DNA from: Ralstonia sp. RRA
GTDB taxonomy: Bacteria; Pseudomonadota; Gammaproteobacteria; Burkholderiales; Burkholderiaceae
Direction of reading: 5' to 3'
Length of the DNA: 64,000 nt
Assembly (NCBI RefSeq): GCF_037023145.1
Contig: NZ_CP146091.1
Span: forward strand, 1,178,001-1,242,000
A program made the translations under genes and the position numbers. Of the stretch, positions 8,279-19,910 are shown piece by piece (position 1 is the stretch's first letter; every line of letters starts with the position of its first letter). The notes beneath the pieces are model-generated. The model saw nothing but the letters and a program-made list of their open reading frames with translations. It did not search any database and was not told the DNA's origin.

Positions 8279-9116
8279 ACTGGCCGGAGGTCGACTTCTT
8301 CGTCGTCTTTTTGGCCGTCGACTTGGCGGTGGTTTTGCCAGTCGAGGTGGACTTGGTCTTGGCCGTGCCGCTGCTCTTCGCAGACTTGGCTGTGGACTTC
8401 GTCGCGGCCTTGCCCTTGGCGGTGCTCTTGCCGTGTACAGCCGAGGTGGTTGCGCAGCGATGGCCGCGGCGGCAGTGCGTGCGCGCCGTCGACGATGACG
8501 GCGCAGCAGCAGGGGCGGCGAACGGCTGGCCGTTGGCGTCGAGCAGTTCGTACGCCAGCATCATCCCTTCGTCATAGCCGCAGCGCACGCGCACCGGCTC
8601 CCACTGGTCATTGCCCGTGCCGCGCTTGTGCACAGCGGCATTGAAGCTGACGACGCTCGATACCTTGACCGCGCCTTGCTTGCTCGACGAGAAGCGCGAG
8701 TCCCATGGCTCGACCTTGGCCTGGTCATTGGACAGCGCGCCAGTCGGCAGGCGGAACTGATCGAAGTTGGTCGAGCGCGGAATGATCCAGCTCGCATGCG
8801 CAGCGCAGTCGGCCACGTCGGGGCGGGCACCTTCGGATTGGATCAGGCGGTCACGGGTCTGCGCGCGGTACTCCGACAGGCTCATCTTGTCCTTGGCCGG
8901 CAGGTTGACCGTGGTGGTTCCGCTGGCATCGGTCGAGCCGAAGACGATCGGTGGCGTGGTTGGTACGGGCTGCGTGGCCGGCTTGGCCTGTGCGGCTGAA
9001 GTACTCGGCGTGGCGTTGGTGGCCTGGGCCGACGCGTTGGTCGGTTCAGTCTGCAAGTTGGAGCAGGCGGCCAGCAAAGCGACGACGCCGAGACAGAGTA
9101 GTTTGGGTCGCAACAT
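8277..9116 (-). CDS. lipoprotein with a histone H1-like Lys/Ala/Ser/Thr tail, unknown function
   Basis: A 279-residue protein. The start MLRPKLLCLGVVALLAACSN gives a lipobox LAAC with lipidation at C18. A Ala/Thr/Pro-rich linker follows (about 20-60). A compact middle domain (about 75-210) has paired cysteines in DVADCAAHA and VRVRCGYDE, plus repeated Trp/Phe positions. The last 50 residues consist almost only of K, A, S, T and G (KSTAKGKAATKSTAKSAKSS and onward), like histone H1 or AlgP tails. I do not recognise the middle domain. The tail in a lipoprotein would face the periplasm or surface, where it could bind polyanions such as LPS, DNA or peptidoglycan; this is inference. Longer in-frame starts lack a signal sequence at their N-terminus. 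Confidence 0.75.
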   Translation of the reverse strand: MLRPKLLCLGVVALLAACSNLQTEPTNASAQATNATPSTSAAQAKPATQPVPTTPPIVFGSTDASGTTTVNLPAKDKMSLSEYRAQTRDRLIQSEGARPDVADCAAHASWIIPRSTNFDQFRLPTGALSNDQAKVEPWDSRFSSSKQGAVKVSSVVSFNAAVHKRGTGNDQWEPVRVRCGYDEGMMLAYELLDANGQPFAAPAAAPSSSTARTHCRRGHRCATTSAVHGKSTAKGKAATKSTAKSAKSSGTAKTKSTSTGKTTAKSTAKKTTKKSTSGQ

Positions 9117-9264
9117 CACGAGTGTTACAGGGTGTCGGCGTGGAAAATCGCCATGATAGAGGAAAGCTAAGGCCGAAAGTTCCTGTAGCTTTCCCCAATG
9201 CGGCACATCAAGCGATTTTGCTGTAACAGCGCGTTACGGCACGGTGTTGGTTACCAAGTGATCA

Positions 9265-10851
9265 TCATTGCTTGGTGAACAACCATGCGAGCGACCACTC
9301 ATCAGTGCGCGCCTCGTATTTGATGCCCTTGCGCATGGCCCATGTAGCGAGCTGATGGTGCGACGGAATGATCGCGTAGTCAGTCTGCGCAAAGCGTGCA
9401 GCGGTCTTGGCGGCCTGCTCGTGGGCCTGTTCGCTCGATACCGTCGAGAGCGACGTCTGCACAAGCTTGTCCAGTTCCGGATTGCTGTAGCGGCCCCAGT
9501 TCCAGCTGCCGTAGCCGGTTTGTGCGTTGGGCGTGCCGAGAATGCTGCGCAGCGCCACATCTGCCGCCACCGAGCCCCAGCCCAGCATCATGAACGAGAA
9601 CTCGCCCTGGCGTGCACGCGTGAAATACGCCGCCACAGGCAGCGTTTCCACCTTGGTCTGAATGCCGACGCGCGTGAGCAGTTGCGCGGTGGTTTGCGCA
9701 ACCTGCGCGTCGTTCAGGTAGCGATTGTTAGTGGCGTGCAGCGTGAGCCCGAAACCGTTCGGATAACCTGCCTCGGCCAGCAATTTCTTCGCGCGCTCCG
9801 CGTCATACGGAATCGGCTTGCCGCCCGGGTGCCCAAAGATCTGGGGGGACACGATGTTCGATGCCACCACGCCCTGGCCCTCCAGCACGCGCGAGACGAT
9901 CGCATCGCGGTTGATGGCGAGTGCCACGGCTTCACGCACGCGGTGGTCCTTGAACGGATTCTTCGCGAGCGGCTTGCCGGCCTTGTCCGTAACAAACGGC
10001 GATACGTCACGGCTCTGGTCCATCTGCCAGAAGATCGTGCGCCACGACACCTGCTGCTCGAGGTGGAACTTGGCGTTCTGCTTGATGCGCGGCACATCCG
10101 CTGCGGGCACGGCTTCCACCACATCCACGTCACCAGAGAGCAGGGCGGCCGTACGCGCGGCGTTGTCGGTGATGATCTTGAAGGTGACCTTGTCCCACTG
10201 CGGCACACGGCCCCAGTAGTTCGGGTTCTTCTTCAGCACGATCTCCTGCCCGCGCGTGAAGTGGTCGAACAGGAACGGGCCCGTGCCGATCATGGCGCGG
10301 CCGGCATCGAAATCTGCCTGTGAAGCCTCTGCGACCTTCTTGGGGATGATCGGCAGGCTGTTCAGGTCATTCGGGATGCTGGCGTAGTTCGGAATCGACA
10401 CCTTCAACCGCACCGTGAGCGGATCGACGATCTGCACCTCGGTGATCGACTTGGTGTAGCTCGTGAACGGGCCCGGGCTATTGGTCAGGCGTGCCGGGCG
10501 CTCAATGGAGGCTTTCACGTCTTCACCGGTGAAGGGCGTGCCGTCGCTCCATTTCACGTTCGGGCGCAGCTTGATCTCCCACGTGTTGGGGTCGACAGCC
10601 TTCCACGAGGTGGCCAGGCCTGGCGTGTAGCGGCCGTTCTTGTCGAGGAAGACCAGCGACTCGAAGACGTGCAGAGCCATGGCGTTGTTGGGGCCGGCGT
10701 TGTTCCACTGCGGGTCCATCGACGTGACGTCGGCGGACAGACCGATGCGCAGGTCGTCGGCATGCGCGGCGAACGGCGCCGCGGCAGCGCTGGCTAGCGC
10801 ACATGCGGCGATGTTGCGGATCAGGGCGCGAAGGAAGGGGCGATATGCCAT
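9265..10851 (-). CDS. ABC transporter substrate-binding protein, family 5 (peptide/nickel/opine type)
   Basis: A 528-residue periplasmic binding protein. A signal peptide (about 1-32, ending AAHA) is followed by DDLRIGLSADVTSMDPQWNN, the usual mature N-terminus of DppA/OppA-like proteins, and the domain signature region LRPNVKWSDGTPFTGEDVK. The ATG at 10851 follows AAGGAGCCCCCG. A longer reading frame upstream lacks a signal peptide at its start and is rejected. No permease or ATPase genes are adjacent, so it is an orphan binding protein that must share a transporter encoded elsewhere. The ligand (dipeptide, glutathione or another oligopeptide) cannot be fixed. Confidence 0.88.
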   Translation of the reverse strand: MAYRPFLRALIRNIAACALASAAAAPFAAHADDLRIGLSADVTSMDPQWNNAGPNNAMALHVFESLVFLDKNGRYTPGLATSWKAVDPNTWEIKLRPNVKWSDGTPFTGEDVKASIERPARLTNSPGPFTSYTKSITEVQIVDPLTVRLKVSIPNYASIPNDLNSLPIIPKKVAEASQADFDAGRAMIGTGPFLFDHFTRGQEIVLKKNPNYWGRVPQWDKVTFKIITDNAARTAALLSGDVDVVEAVPAADVPRIKQNAKFHLEQQVSWRTIFWQMDQSRDVSPFVTDKAGKPLAKNPFKDHRVREAVALAINRDAIVSRVLEGQGVVASNIVSPQIFGHPGGKPIPYDAERAKKLLAEAGYPNGFGLTLHATNNRYLNDAQVAQTTAQLLTRVGIQTKVETLPVAAYFTRARQGEFSFMMLGWGSVAADVALRSILGTPNAQTGYGSWNWGRYSNPELDKLVQTSLSTVSSEQAHEQAAKTAARFAQTDYAIIPSHHQLATWAMRKGIKYEARTDEWSLAWLFTKQ

Positions 10852-11006
10852 CGGGGGCTCCTTGGTTTCGGCGGTGAGGCGGGGCAGTGATGCGGGTGGT
10901 GATGCCAAGTGGCGAGAGACCGTCATTGTGCCGCAGGCCGCCAAACCGCGTGCGACGCAAACTGACAATCAATATGACCGCGCGTTGTAGGCGATCATGC
11001 AGCAAT

Positions 11007-11030
11007 AAAAAAGCCACCCGAAGGTGGCTT
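11007..11030 (-). terminator. intrinsic terminator of the DUF2863-like gene
   Basis: On the minus strand AAGCCACC and GGTGGCTT form the stem, followed by TTTTTTATTGC. It lies 28 bases past the stop at 11058. Confidence 0.85.
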
Positions 11031-11057
11031 TGGAGATCTGCATTGCAGGTCAGTACG

Positions 11058-12269
11058 TCAGTGGAACAGCGGTTGCTGAGTCGGCGCGTCTTCCGGCATT
11101 TCGGCGTGCACGATCTCGGCGGAGCGATCCGCATAGAGCGGGGCGCCGCAGTCTTCGCAGTATTCCGGCTCGAAGAGCTGGCCATGGCGGAAGATGTCTT
11201 CGATGCCGCACGCACGCAGCTCGTCGCAGATCTGCTCCAGCGGGCTGCCGGGCTCGCCTTCTGCGGTGACATCCGTGGCGCCGCCATCGCGGCCATAGAC
11301 AGGCCAGACGATGCCGTAGATGAGGTCTTTCTCGCCGCGCACCGTGAAGGCCACGCGGTATTCCTCGATCTGCTCTTCACCGAACGCACCGATGATGGCC
11401 CCGAAGCGGTTGGCCGGTATGTCGAGGGCGCCCTGCAGGTAGTTGACGGCGGCGCGCACGGTGAGCGGGCGGATCTGCTTGTCGGATTCGCGGCAGGACA
11501 GGAAGAAAGCATCCGGCAGCAGCAGTTCGAACTCGCAACCGGGCATCAGCGTGGAGATGGTCGGCGTGACCTGCTCGCGCCATTGCTCGAGGCAAGTGGA
11601 GCGCTCGGCGTGGTGTTCTTTAGCGTCTTCCTGCCAGCGGAACAGCGGTTGCCCGTGCTGGGCCATGACGATGGCGACCAGGTAGCGCGGATCGGCCAGG
11701 ATGGGCGCCGTTTCGGGCATGTCGCGCAGGTCCACCTTGGGCTGTTGGCCTGACAGCGCATACGCCGCCAACTTGTGCGTGAGCGCAAAAGTATCGGAGT
11801 GCGTGCGCGGGAGCTGGTCGATGCTGTACAGGTACGGCGCGAGCGCCACACGCGCGTTGGAGGCAAACACGTGCGCTTGCAAATGCACCTGCAGCGTCTG
11901 CGCCAGTTCCGGCTTGATGGAGCCCGACGGAATCATGTAGCGTGTGTGCGCGAGAATGGGCGCCGCAATCAGCAGCGCATCATATTCGATGCCCCCTGAA
12001 GTGAGCACCGCCGATTCGGCCAGTGTCTCGGCCTGTTCGGCCAGCACATCGGAGGCTTCCTCGTTGTGCTTGAGCAAGTGGTCGAGCGCGGCGTCGAGTG
12101 CAGTCTGGCTGCCGTTCTTGAGCAGCCGGGAAAGACGTTCGGACAGCCGTTGTTCCCAGTAGACGTCTTCGATGCGACTGCCTGACGCATCAAGCGCCAG
12201 CGCATCGGCAACAAGCCGTTCTGCATCGGGGGAAAGACGTTGGGGGGCCTTGGAGCGGAATCCTGCCAT
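11058..12269 (-). CDS. DUF2863-like family protein
   Basis: A 403-residue protein matching from memory a Burkholderiales-restricted family (DUF2863): an N-terminal RLSPDAERLVADALALDASGS-type segment, a helical first third, then a mixed domain with repeated 'FALTHKLAAYAL'-like helices. A C-terminal CxxC stands in PEYCEDCGAPLYADRS, suggesting a single metal or redox knuckle. No signal peptide or membrane span is seen, so it is probably cytosolic. The start MAGFRSKAPQRL was chosen because upstream codons in the same frame translate to low-complexity Arg-rich sequence that overlaps the small membrane protein gene. The function is unknown. Confidence 0.75.
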   Translation of the reverse strand: MAGFRSKAPQRLSPDAERLVADALALDASGSRIEDVYWEQRLSERLSRLLKNGSQTALDAALDHLLKHNEEASDVLAEQAETLAESAVLTSGGIEYDALLIAAPILAHTRYMIPSGSIKPELAQTLQVHLQAHVFASNARVALAPYLYSIDQLPRTHSDTFALTHKLAAYALSGQQPKVDLRDMPETAPILADPRYLVAIVMAQHGQPLFRWQEDAKEHHAERSTCLEQWREQVTPTISTLMPGCEFELLLPDAFFLSCRESDKQIRPLTVRAAVNYLQGALDIPANRFGAIIGAFGEEQIEEYRVAFTVRGEKDLIYGIVWPVYGRDGGATDVTAEGEPGSPLEQICDELRACGIEDIFRHGQLFEPEYCEDCGAPLYADRSAEIVHAEMPEDAPTQQPLFH

Positions 12270-12352
12270 GCTGTGCCGTACCGGTCGATTGGAAAGAAGG
12301 GGCGTTATTTTACCCTTGGTCGCTTTCGTGTGCCGCTTTGTCAGCGAAAGCG

Positions 12353-12649
12353 CTAGGGTTTCGCAGCAGGCGCCGAAGCTTCGGCGGCAACGCCACTCGC
12401 CGCAGGAGTTGCTGGTGCCAGTGCAGCGGCGGGCTCCGATGCTGCCGGGGCGCTTGCGTGCGTAATTGGCGCGACGCCGGAAGCGACAGGCTCCATTGGC
12501 GGAGGTGGCGGGACGGGCGCAGCGGCGGCGGTCGTGGCGTTGGGCGGCAAGGGCGCTGCCGGCGCCTGGGCATCGATCTGCGGCGCCTTGAACAGGATGT
12601 AGAACACGGCAGCCGCCACGACGAGTAGGGCGAGAACCACTTTGGCCAT
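12353..12649 (-). CDS. small Ala/Pro-rich single-pass membrane protein
   Basis: A 98-residue protein. MAKVVLALLVVAAAVFYILF forms one membrane helix (about 3-21), followed by a low-complexity Ala/Pro/Val periplasmic tail with a PPPPP stretch and no cysteines. No family is recognised. It is transcribed in the same direction as the DUF2863-like gene, 83 bases upstream of it, and the two may be co-expressed. The start is set by the ATG immediately before the hydrophobic helix. Confidence 0.6.
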   Translation of the reverse strand: MAKVVLALLVVAAAVFYILFKAPQIDAQAPAAPLPPNATTAAAAPVPPPPPMEPVASGVAPITHASAPAASEPAAALAPATPAASGVAAEASAPAAKP

Positions 12650-12791
12650 GGGTGCGAGGCTCCTGCGGATGGGGCGATTGAAGATGGGCCGGGCGATGGG
12701 CGAGCGCTCCGCCACGCGGCCTAATCGGCACACTCTACCAAAGGCTGTGCGTTGGTTGGAGTCTCGTCACGTTGTTTGATTGGGCAGCCAT

Positions 12792-12819
12792 AAAAAAGCC
12801 GGCTCCGAAGAGCCGGCTT
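12792..12819 (-). terminator. intrinsic terminator of acnA
   Basis: AAGCCGGCTC (12796-12805) and GAGCCGGCTT (12810-12819) with a four-base loop, followed on the minus strand by TTTTTTATGG. It ends the minus-strand central-carbon genes. Confidence 0.9.
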
Positions 12820-12847
12820 CCGAACTGCACCAGCGCAGCGACTAGGC

Positions 12848-15553
<2,706 letters not shown>

Positions 15554-15629
15554 GGCATGACTCCAGGCTTAAGGATGCGCGGGGCACCAGAGCGCCCCTT
15601 GCGGATACATCAGATCGACCAACTCCAAA

Positions 15630-17081
15630 TTAAATCACGTACAAATCGACATACGCATTGACCGGCATCGCTTCCAGCGTCTTCTGGTCCAGCGATACCG
15701 CCAGGATCGCGTCCTGCTGCCTGGCCGGAAAACGGCGGGCCAGGTTGGTCCTGAACTTCTCCACCAGCAGCGGCATGCCTTCCTTGCGCCGCCGCTTGTG
15801 GCCGATGGGGTATTCCACCACGACTTCCTTGAGCGTTTTGCCATCCTTGAACCGGATGGTGATCGCATTGGCGATCGAACGCTTCTCGGGGTCGTGGTAA
15901 TCCTTGGTGAACTGCTTGTCTTCCACGCACGCGATCTTCTTACGCAACGCATCGATGCGCGGGTCGCGGGCGACGGTGTCTTCGTAGTCTTCCGCCGTCA
16001 GTCGGCCGAAGATGAGGGGCACAGCGACCATGTACTGGATGCAGTGGTCGCGGTCCGCCGGGTTGTTCAGCGGGCCTTGCTTGTCGATGATGCGCAGCGC
16101 CGCTTCGTGCGTGCGGATCGTGATCTGTTCGATGTCGTCGACGGCCTTGCCGGCCTTGGCAATGGCCCTGTGCAGTGTCATGGCCGCTTCCGCAGCGGTC
16201 TGCGCATGGAATTCGGCCGGAAAGCTGATCTTGAACAGTACGTTTTCCATCACGTACGTGCCGTATTTGCGCTGGAACTTGAACGGCTGGCCCTTGAAGG
16301 ACACATCGTAGAAGCCCCAACCCTTGGCAGTGAGGGCAGAGGGATAACCCATTTCGCCCGTTTTGGCCATCAGCGCCAGGCGCACGCCGCGGCTGGTCGC
16401 ATCGCCTGCCGCCCATGATTTGCGGCTGCCGGTATTCGGCGCGTGGCGGTAGGTGCGCAGCGCCTGGCCATCGACCCACGCCAGCGACACGGCGTTGATG
16501 ATTTCGTCACGCGATAGCCCGAGCAATTGCCCGACCACCGCGGTGGTGGCCACCTTGACCAGCACGACGTGGTCCAGCCCCACCTTGTTGAATGCATTTT
16601 CGAGCGCGATGCAGCCCTGGATCTCGTGGGCGCGGATCATCGCGGTCAGTACGTCTTTCATCACCAGCGGCTTCTTGCCGTTGGCGAGGTTCGTGCGGGA
16701 CAACCAATCCGCCACGGCCAGGATGCCGCCGAGGTTGTCCGACGGATGGCCCCATTCGGCAGCCAGCCACGTGTCGTTGAAATCCAGCCAGCGGATCATG
16801 GCGCCGATGTTGAAGGCGGCCTGTACCGGATCCAGCTGGAATTGTGTGCCCGGGACCTTCGCGCCGTTGGGCACGATGGTTCCCGGCACGATGGGCCCCA
16901 GGAGCTTGGTGCACGCCGGATACGACAGCGCCTCCAGCCCGCAGCCCAAGGTGTCCAGCAGGCAATGGCGGGCCGTTTCATAGGCCGTCTTGCTGGTGAG
17001 CTTGGACTCGGTCACGTAGTCAACGATGTCGACGATGACCGTGTCAGGTTTCGGGCGGATGTTCGCAACCGGTGCGGACAT
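15630..17081 (-). CDS. prpD: 2-methylcitrate dehydratase PrpD
   Basis: A 483-residue MmgE/PrpD-family enzyme that dehydrates 2-methylcitrate in the methylcitrate cycle. It is close to E. coli PrpD along its whole length and ends with the same [16 protein letters not shown] tail. Conserved blocks include [39 protein letters not shown] (active-site region, about 107-126), [20 protein letters not shown] and [15 protein letters not shown]. The start has AGGAG at the usual distance. It is encoded between the MliC-like gene and acnA. No prpC (methylcitrate synthase) gene is in this window, so the cycle is only partly encoded here. Confidence 0.96.
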   Translation of the reverse strand: MSAPVANIRPKPDTVIVDIVDYVTESKLTSKTAYETARHCLLDTLGCGLEALSYPACTKLLGPIVPGTIVPNGAKVPGTQFQLDPVQAAFNIGAMIRWLDFNDTWLAAEWGHPSDNLGGILAVADWLSRTNLANGKKPLVMKDVLTAMIRAHEIQGCIALENAFNKVGLDHVVLVKVATTAVVGQLLGLSRDEIINAVSLAWVDGQALRTYRHAPNTGSRKSWAAGDATSRGVRLALMAKTGEMGYPSALTAKGWGFYDVSFKGQPFKFQRKYGTYVMENVLFKISFPAEFHAQTAAEAAMTLHRAIAKAGKAVDDIEQITIRTHEAALRIIDKQGPLNNPADRDHCIQYMVAVPLIFGRLTAEDYEDTVARDPRIDALRKKIACVEDKQFTKDYHDPEKRSIANAITIRFKDGKTLKEVVVEYPIGHKRRRKEGMPLLVEKFRTNLARRFPARQQDAILAVSLDQKTLEAMPVNAYVDLYVI

Positions 17082-17117
17082 GAGGGGGCTCCTGCGGGCC
17101 GCTCGCGTTGATTCGCG

Positions 17118-17663
17118 TTACTGCTTGGCCGGCTGGGCGGCGTCCGGCGCGGGGGCCGGTGCCGGAGCGGCGTTGTCTTGCAGCATCAGCGGCAGGCCGG
17201 CCGGAGCGCGCAGGGCGCCGGCTTGCGTCGGCGCCGGTGCGCCAGCGGCCATTTCGGCGGTCTGGCACTCGTCGGCCAGGCGGTGGCCTTCGTTGCGGTC
17301 AAACAGCATGGCCTTGGCCGGGATGACCACCAGGTCGAAGCCGGTTTTCTGGTCGAAGTAGCGGTCGGCGCCGGTGCGGGTCAGCTGGCGCGGCAGGTCG
17401 TAGTTCTTGCCCTTCCAGTGCAGCTTGATGATCTGATCGCGCGTCATGTCGCCGGCGACGTAGAACTCGTTGCCGAGTTCGCACTTCCATTGCACGCCGT
17501 CCGGCTTGGCTGCGGCAACGGGGGCCGCCTTCTTGGTGGTCTTCTTCTTGGCCGGGGCCTTCTTGGCAGCCGGCTTGGCGGGCGTGGTGGTCTGGGCGGC
17601 TGCGTATTGCGACGCGGCCAGCGAAAGAACGCCGGCGCAGGCGCCCACGATGAACTTGTTCAT
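17118..17663 (-). CDS. secreted protein with MliC-like (C-type lysozyme inhibitor-like) domain
   Basis: A 181-residue protein. A signal peptide (about 1-23, ending YAAAQ) precedes a Lys/Ala-rich linker (KKAPAKKKTTKKAAPVAAAK). A domain of about 85 residues starts VQWKCELGNEFYVAG, has LTRTGADRYFDQKT in the middle, and closes with the second Cys in LADECQTAEM. The spacing of the two cysteines and the 'tGaRY' motif resemble MliC/PliC lysozyme inhibitors. A Pro/Ala tail follows. The ATG has AAGGAAA upstream. It sits between prpB and prpD though its predicted role is unrelated. The family assignment rests on motif resemblance only. Confidence 0.65.
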   Translation of the reverse strand: MNKFIVGACAGVLSLAASQYAAAQTTTPAKPAAKKAPAKKKTTKKAAPVAAAKPDGVQWKCELGNEFYVAGDMTRDQIIKLHWKGKNYDLPRQLTRTGADRYFDQKTGFDLVVIPAKAMLFDRNEGHRLADECQTAEMAAGAPAPTQAGALRAPAGLPLMLQDNAAPAPAPAPDAAQPAKQ

Positions 17664-17919
17664 AAAGTTTCCTTCGGTAGGACAGGATGGGGGAGGCGAC
17701 TGCCGCAGTCTGGGATTGCCACGGCATTTCGCGCACCGGCCGGTATTTTGACCGATTTGCACGCCGTGCCCAACGTTCTGTTACATGGCGACGCAACCCT
17801 TCGCCCAAACGGGGGGTGTTGGCCACGTACAGCCAGGGTCCGGGCGACGTTCCTCTTGCCTTTCTTGCCCTGGCCGCTCTCCTTGTCGATGTGTGGTGAT
17901 GGACATGAGCAAACGTCGC

Positions 17920-18816
17920 TCAGCTGCGGTTCTGGGCGAACAGCGCGTCCAGCTTGGCTTCGTACTCGTGGTAACCAATGCTGTCGTACAGTTCCATGCG
18001 CGTCTGCATGGTGTCGACCACGTTCTTCTGCGTGCCGTCGCGGCGAATGGCAGCGTAGACGTTCTCCGCCGCCTTGTTCATCGCGCGGAATGCCGACAGC
18101 TGATACAGGATCATCGATACGCCCACCGAGGCCAGTTCGTCGCGCGTAAACAGCGGCGTCTGGCCAAATTCAGTGATGTTGGCAAGCACCGGTACCTTCA
18201 CGGCGTCGACGAACCTGCGGTACATCGACAGATCGGTCATCGCCTCGGGAAAGATCGCGTCCGCGCCGGCTTCCACGCAGGCCACGGCGCGTTCGAGCGC
18301 CCGCTCAAAACCTTCGACGGCCAGTGCGTCCGTGCGGGCCATGATGACGAAGCTGGCGTCGGTGCGCGCGTCAACGGCGGCCTTGATGCGGTCGACCATC
18401 TCGTCCTTGGAGACGATCTCCTTGTTGGGGCGATGGCCGCAGCGCTTGGCGCCGACCTGGTCTTCGATATGCATGGCTGCGGCGCCAAACTTGATCAGCG
18501 ACTTGGTCGTGCGCGCCACGTTGAACGCGGAGGCACCGAAGCCCGTGTCGACGTCCACCAGCAGCGGCACATCGCACACATCGGTGATGCGGCGCACGTC
18601 AGTCAGGACGTCGTCCAGGCCCGAGATGCCGAGGTCCGGCAGGCCCAGCGAGCCCGCTGCCACGCCGCCGCCCGACAGATAGATCGCACGGTAGCCGGCA
18701 CGTTTGGCCAGCAGCGCGTGGTTCGCGTTGATCGTGCCGACAATTTGCAGCGGCGATTCTTCGACCAACGCCTGGCGGAAGCGGGCGCCTGCACTGCCTG
18801 GGGTGTTGTCGGTCAT
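17920..18816 (-). CDS. prpB: methylisocitrate lyase PrpB
   Basis: A 298-residue enzyme of the isocitrate lyase/PEP mutase superfamily cleaving 2-methylisocitrate to pyruvate and succinate. The signature loop KRCGH is at 124-128 with catalytic C126. The Mg-binding Asp pair lies in [11 protein letters not shown] (about 86-96), and [18 protein letters not shown] sequence follows near 160. Length and order match PrpB rather than glyoxylate-cycle isocitrate lyase, which is much longer. It starts 12 bases after the CitE-like gene's stop, so both belong to one transcript, and its products feed the TCA enzymes encoded around it. Confidence 0.95.
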   Translation of the reverse strand: MTDNTPGSAGARFRQALVEESPLQIVGTINANHALLAKRAGYRAIYLSGGGVAAGSLGLPDLGISGLDDVLTDVRRITDVCDVPLLVDVDTGFGASAFNVARTTKSLIKFGAAAMHIEDQVGAKRCGHRPNKEIVSKDEMVDRIKAAVDARTDASFVIMARTDALAVEGFERALERAVACVEAGADAIFPEAMTDLSMYRRFVDAVKVPVLANITEFGQTPLFTRDELASVGVSMILYQLSAFRAMNKAAENVYAAIRRDGTQKNVVDTMQTRMELYDSIGYHEYEAKLDALFAQNRS

Positions 18817-18828
18817 GGCAATCTCCTT

Positions 18829-19809
18829 TTACTCGAAGAAGCGCTTGGCGGCTTCAGGCGGCATGTCGACGCCGGTGGTGTGCGCACGTTGCAGCACAGC
18901 CCACCAGTAGCGGTAGCTTGCGCGGTCGTGCAGGCGGCCGTCGTGCTGGATCGGGCCCCATGACGCATCCTGCGCTGCCGCAAGAATGGCGGCCGCCTGT
19001 GTCACTTCTTCGTGCGACGGGCGGAACGCGGAAACGATTGGCGTGATCTGGTCCGGGTGGATGCTCCATTTGCGCAGGTAGCCGAATTCGTTTCGGGCGC
19101 GCGTTGCGTCGGTGCCAGCGCGGTCCGGATGCTTGATGTCGGTGCTGACGTTGTGCGACGGGACCTTGCCGTGGGCGTGGCACGCGGCGGAAATGTCGGT
19201 CAGCGCACGGCGGATCAGCGGATGCTCGAACTGCTCCGGAGAACCCATCGCCGCACCCGGAATCGCACCGTTGTGCGCGGAGACGAAATCCATCAGCCCG
19301 AAACTCAGGCATTCCACCTGCACCAGCGATGCAATGTCGAACACCTGCGCCAGCGCCCCATGCGTTTCGATCAGCACGTGGATCGGCAGGTGTCGCGCGA
19401 TGCCGGCTGCACGCGCGGCCTGATTGACGCGATCGGTCACGCGGGCCACCTCCACCACGTCGCGCACCTTGGGCACGGTCACATAGGCGAGGCGGCTGCC
19501 GGCCTGGCTGATGAGGATGTCGACATCCTGCGTCCACGCATCGTGGTTCGGGTCGTGGATGCGGACGCCGACGCGGTTGAAGTGGTTGTCGTCGCTATTG
19601 ATGAGCGCAGCGGCCAGTTCGGCATGGGCGCGTTCCTGGCCGACGGCGGCGCCGTCTTCGCAGTCAAACGTGATATCGAAGACGGGGCCAAGGGTTTGTT
19701 GCAGGGCGAGCGACTTGCGCATGAGTTTCTCTGCGCCTGCATAGTGATCGCAGACCGGCAATTGGGCCGGGGCGTCGTCGTCCTGGAACAAAACCTCGGT
19801 GGGGTGCAC
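18829..19809 (-). CDS. CitE-like HpcH/HpaI family CoA-ester lyase
   Basis: A 326-residue (beta/alpha)8 lyase of the citrate lyase beta-subunit-like group (malyl-CoA, citramalyl-CoA or similar). Landmarks are PVCDHYAGAEKLMRKSL, FDITFDCEDGAAVG (Mg-binding Glu/Asp), VTVPKVRD, HVLIETHGAL, LSFGLMDFVSAHNG and KWSIHPDQI. The gene stands apart from citrate lyase alpha and gamma genes, so true citrate lyase is unlikely. The GTG at 19809 (VHPTEVLF) was chosen. The longest frame would start inside the mdh terminator hairpin and add 25 residues not typical of the family, although the ribosome-binding site for the GTG is weak. Confidence 0.85.
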   Translation of the reverse strand: MHPTEVLFQDDDAPAQLPVCDHYAGAEKLMRKSLALQQTLGPVFDITFDCEDGAAVGQERAHAELAAALINSDDNHFNRVGVRIHDPNHDAWTQDVDILISQAGSRLAYVTVPKVRDVVEVARVTDRVNQAARAAGIARHLPIHVLIETHGALAQVFDIASLVQVECLSFGLMDFVSAHNGAIPGAAMGSPEQFEHPLIRRALTDISAACHAHGKVPSHNVSTDIKHPDRAGTDATRARNEFGYLRKWSIHPDQITPIVSAFRPSHEEVTQAAAILAAAQDASWGPIQHDGRLHDRASYRYWWAVLQRAHTTGVDMPPEAAKRFFE

Positions 19810-19853
19810 TGCGTCGTATCGGGTTTGTGGCGTGCGTGACGCCTTGTTGGTGT

Positions 19854-19894
19854 AAAAAAACCGGAGGGTTCGTTGCCGATCCACTCCGGTTTTT
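19854..19894 (-). terminator. intrinsic terminator of mdh
   Basis: AAAACCGGAG (19857-19866) and CTCCGGTTTT (19884-19893) pair across a 17-base loop. On the minus strand the T run TTTTTTTAC follows. It lies 17 bases past the mdh stop and separates mdh from the CitE-like/prpB unit. Confidence 0.8.
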
Positions 19895-19910
19895 CGTCAG
19901 ATCATGCGTT

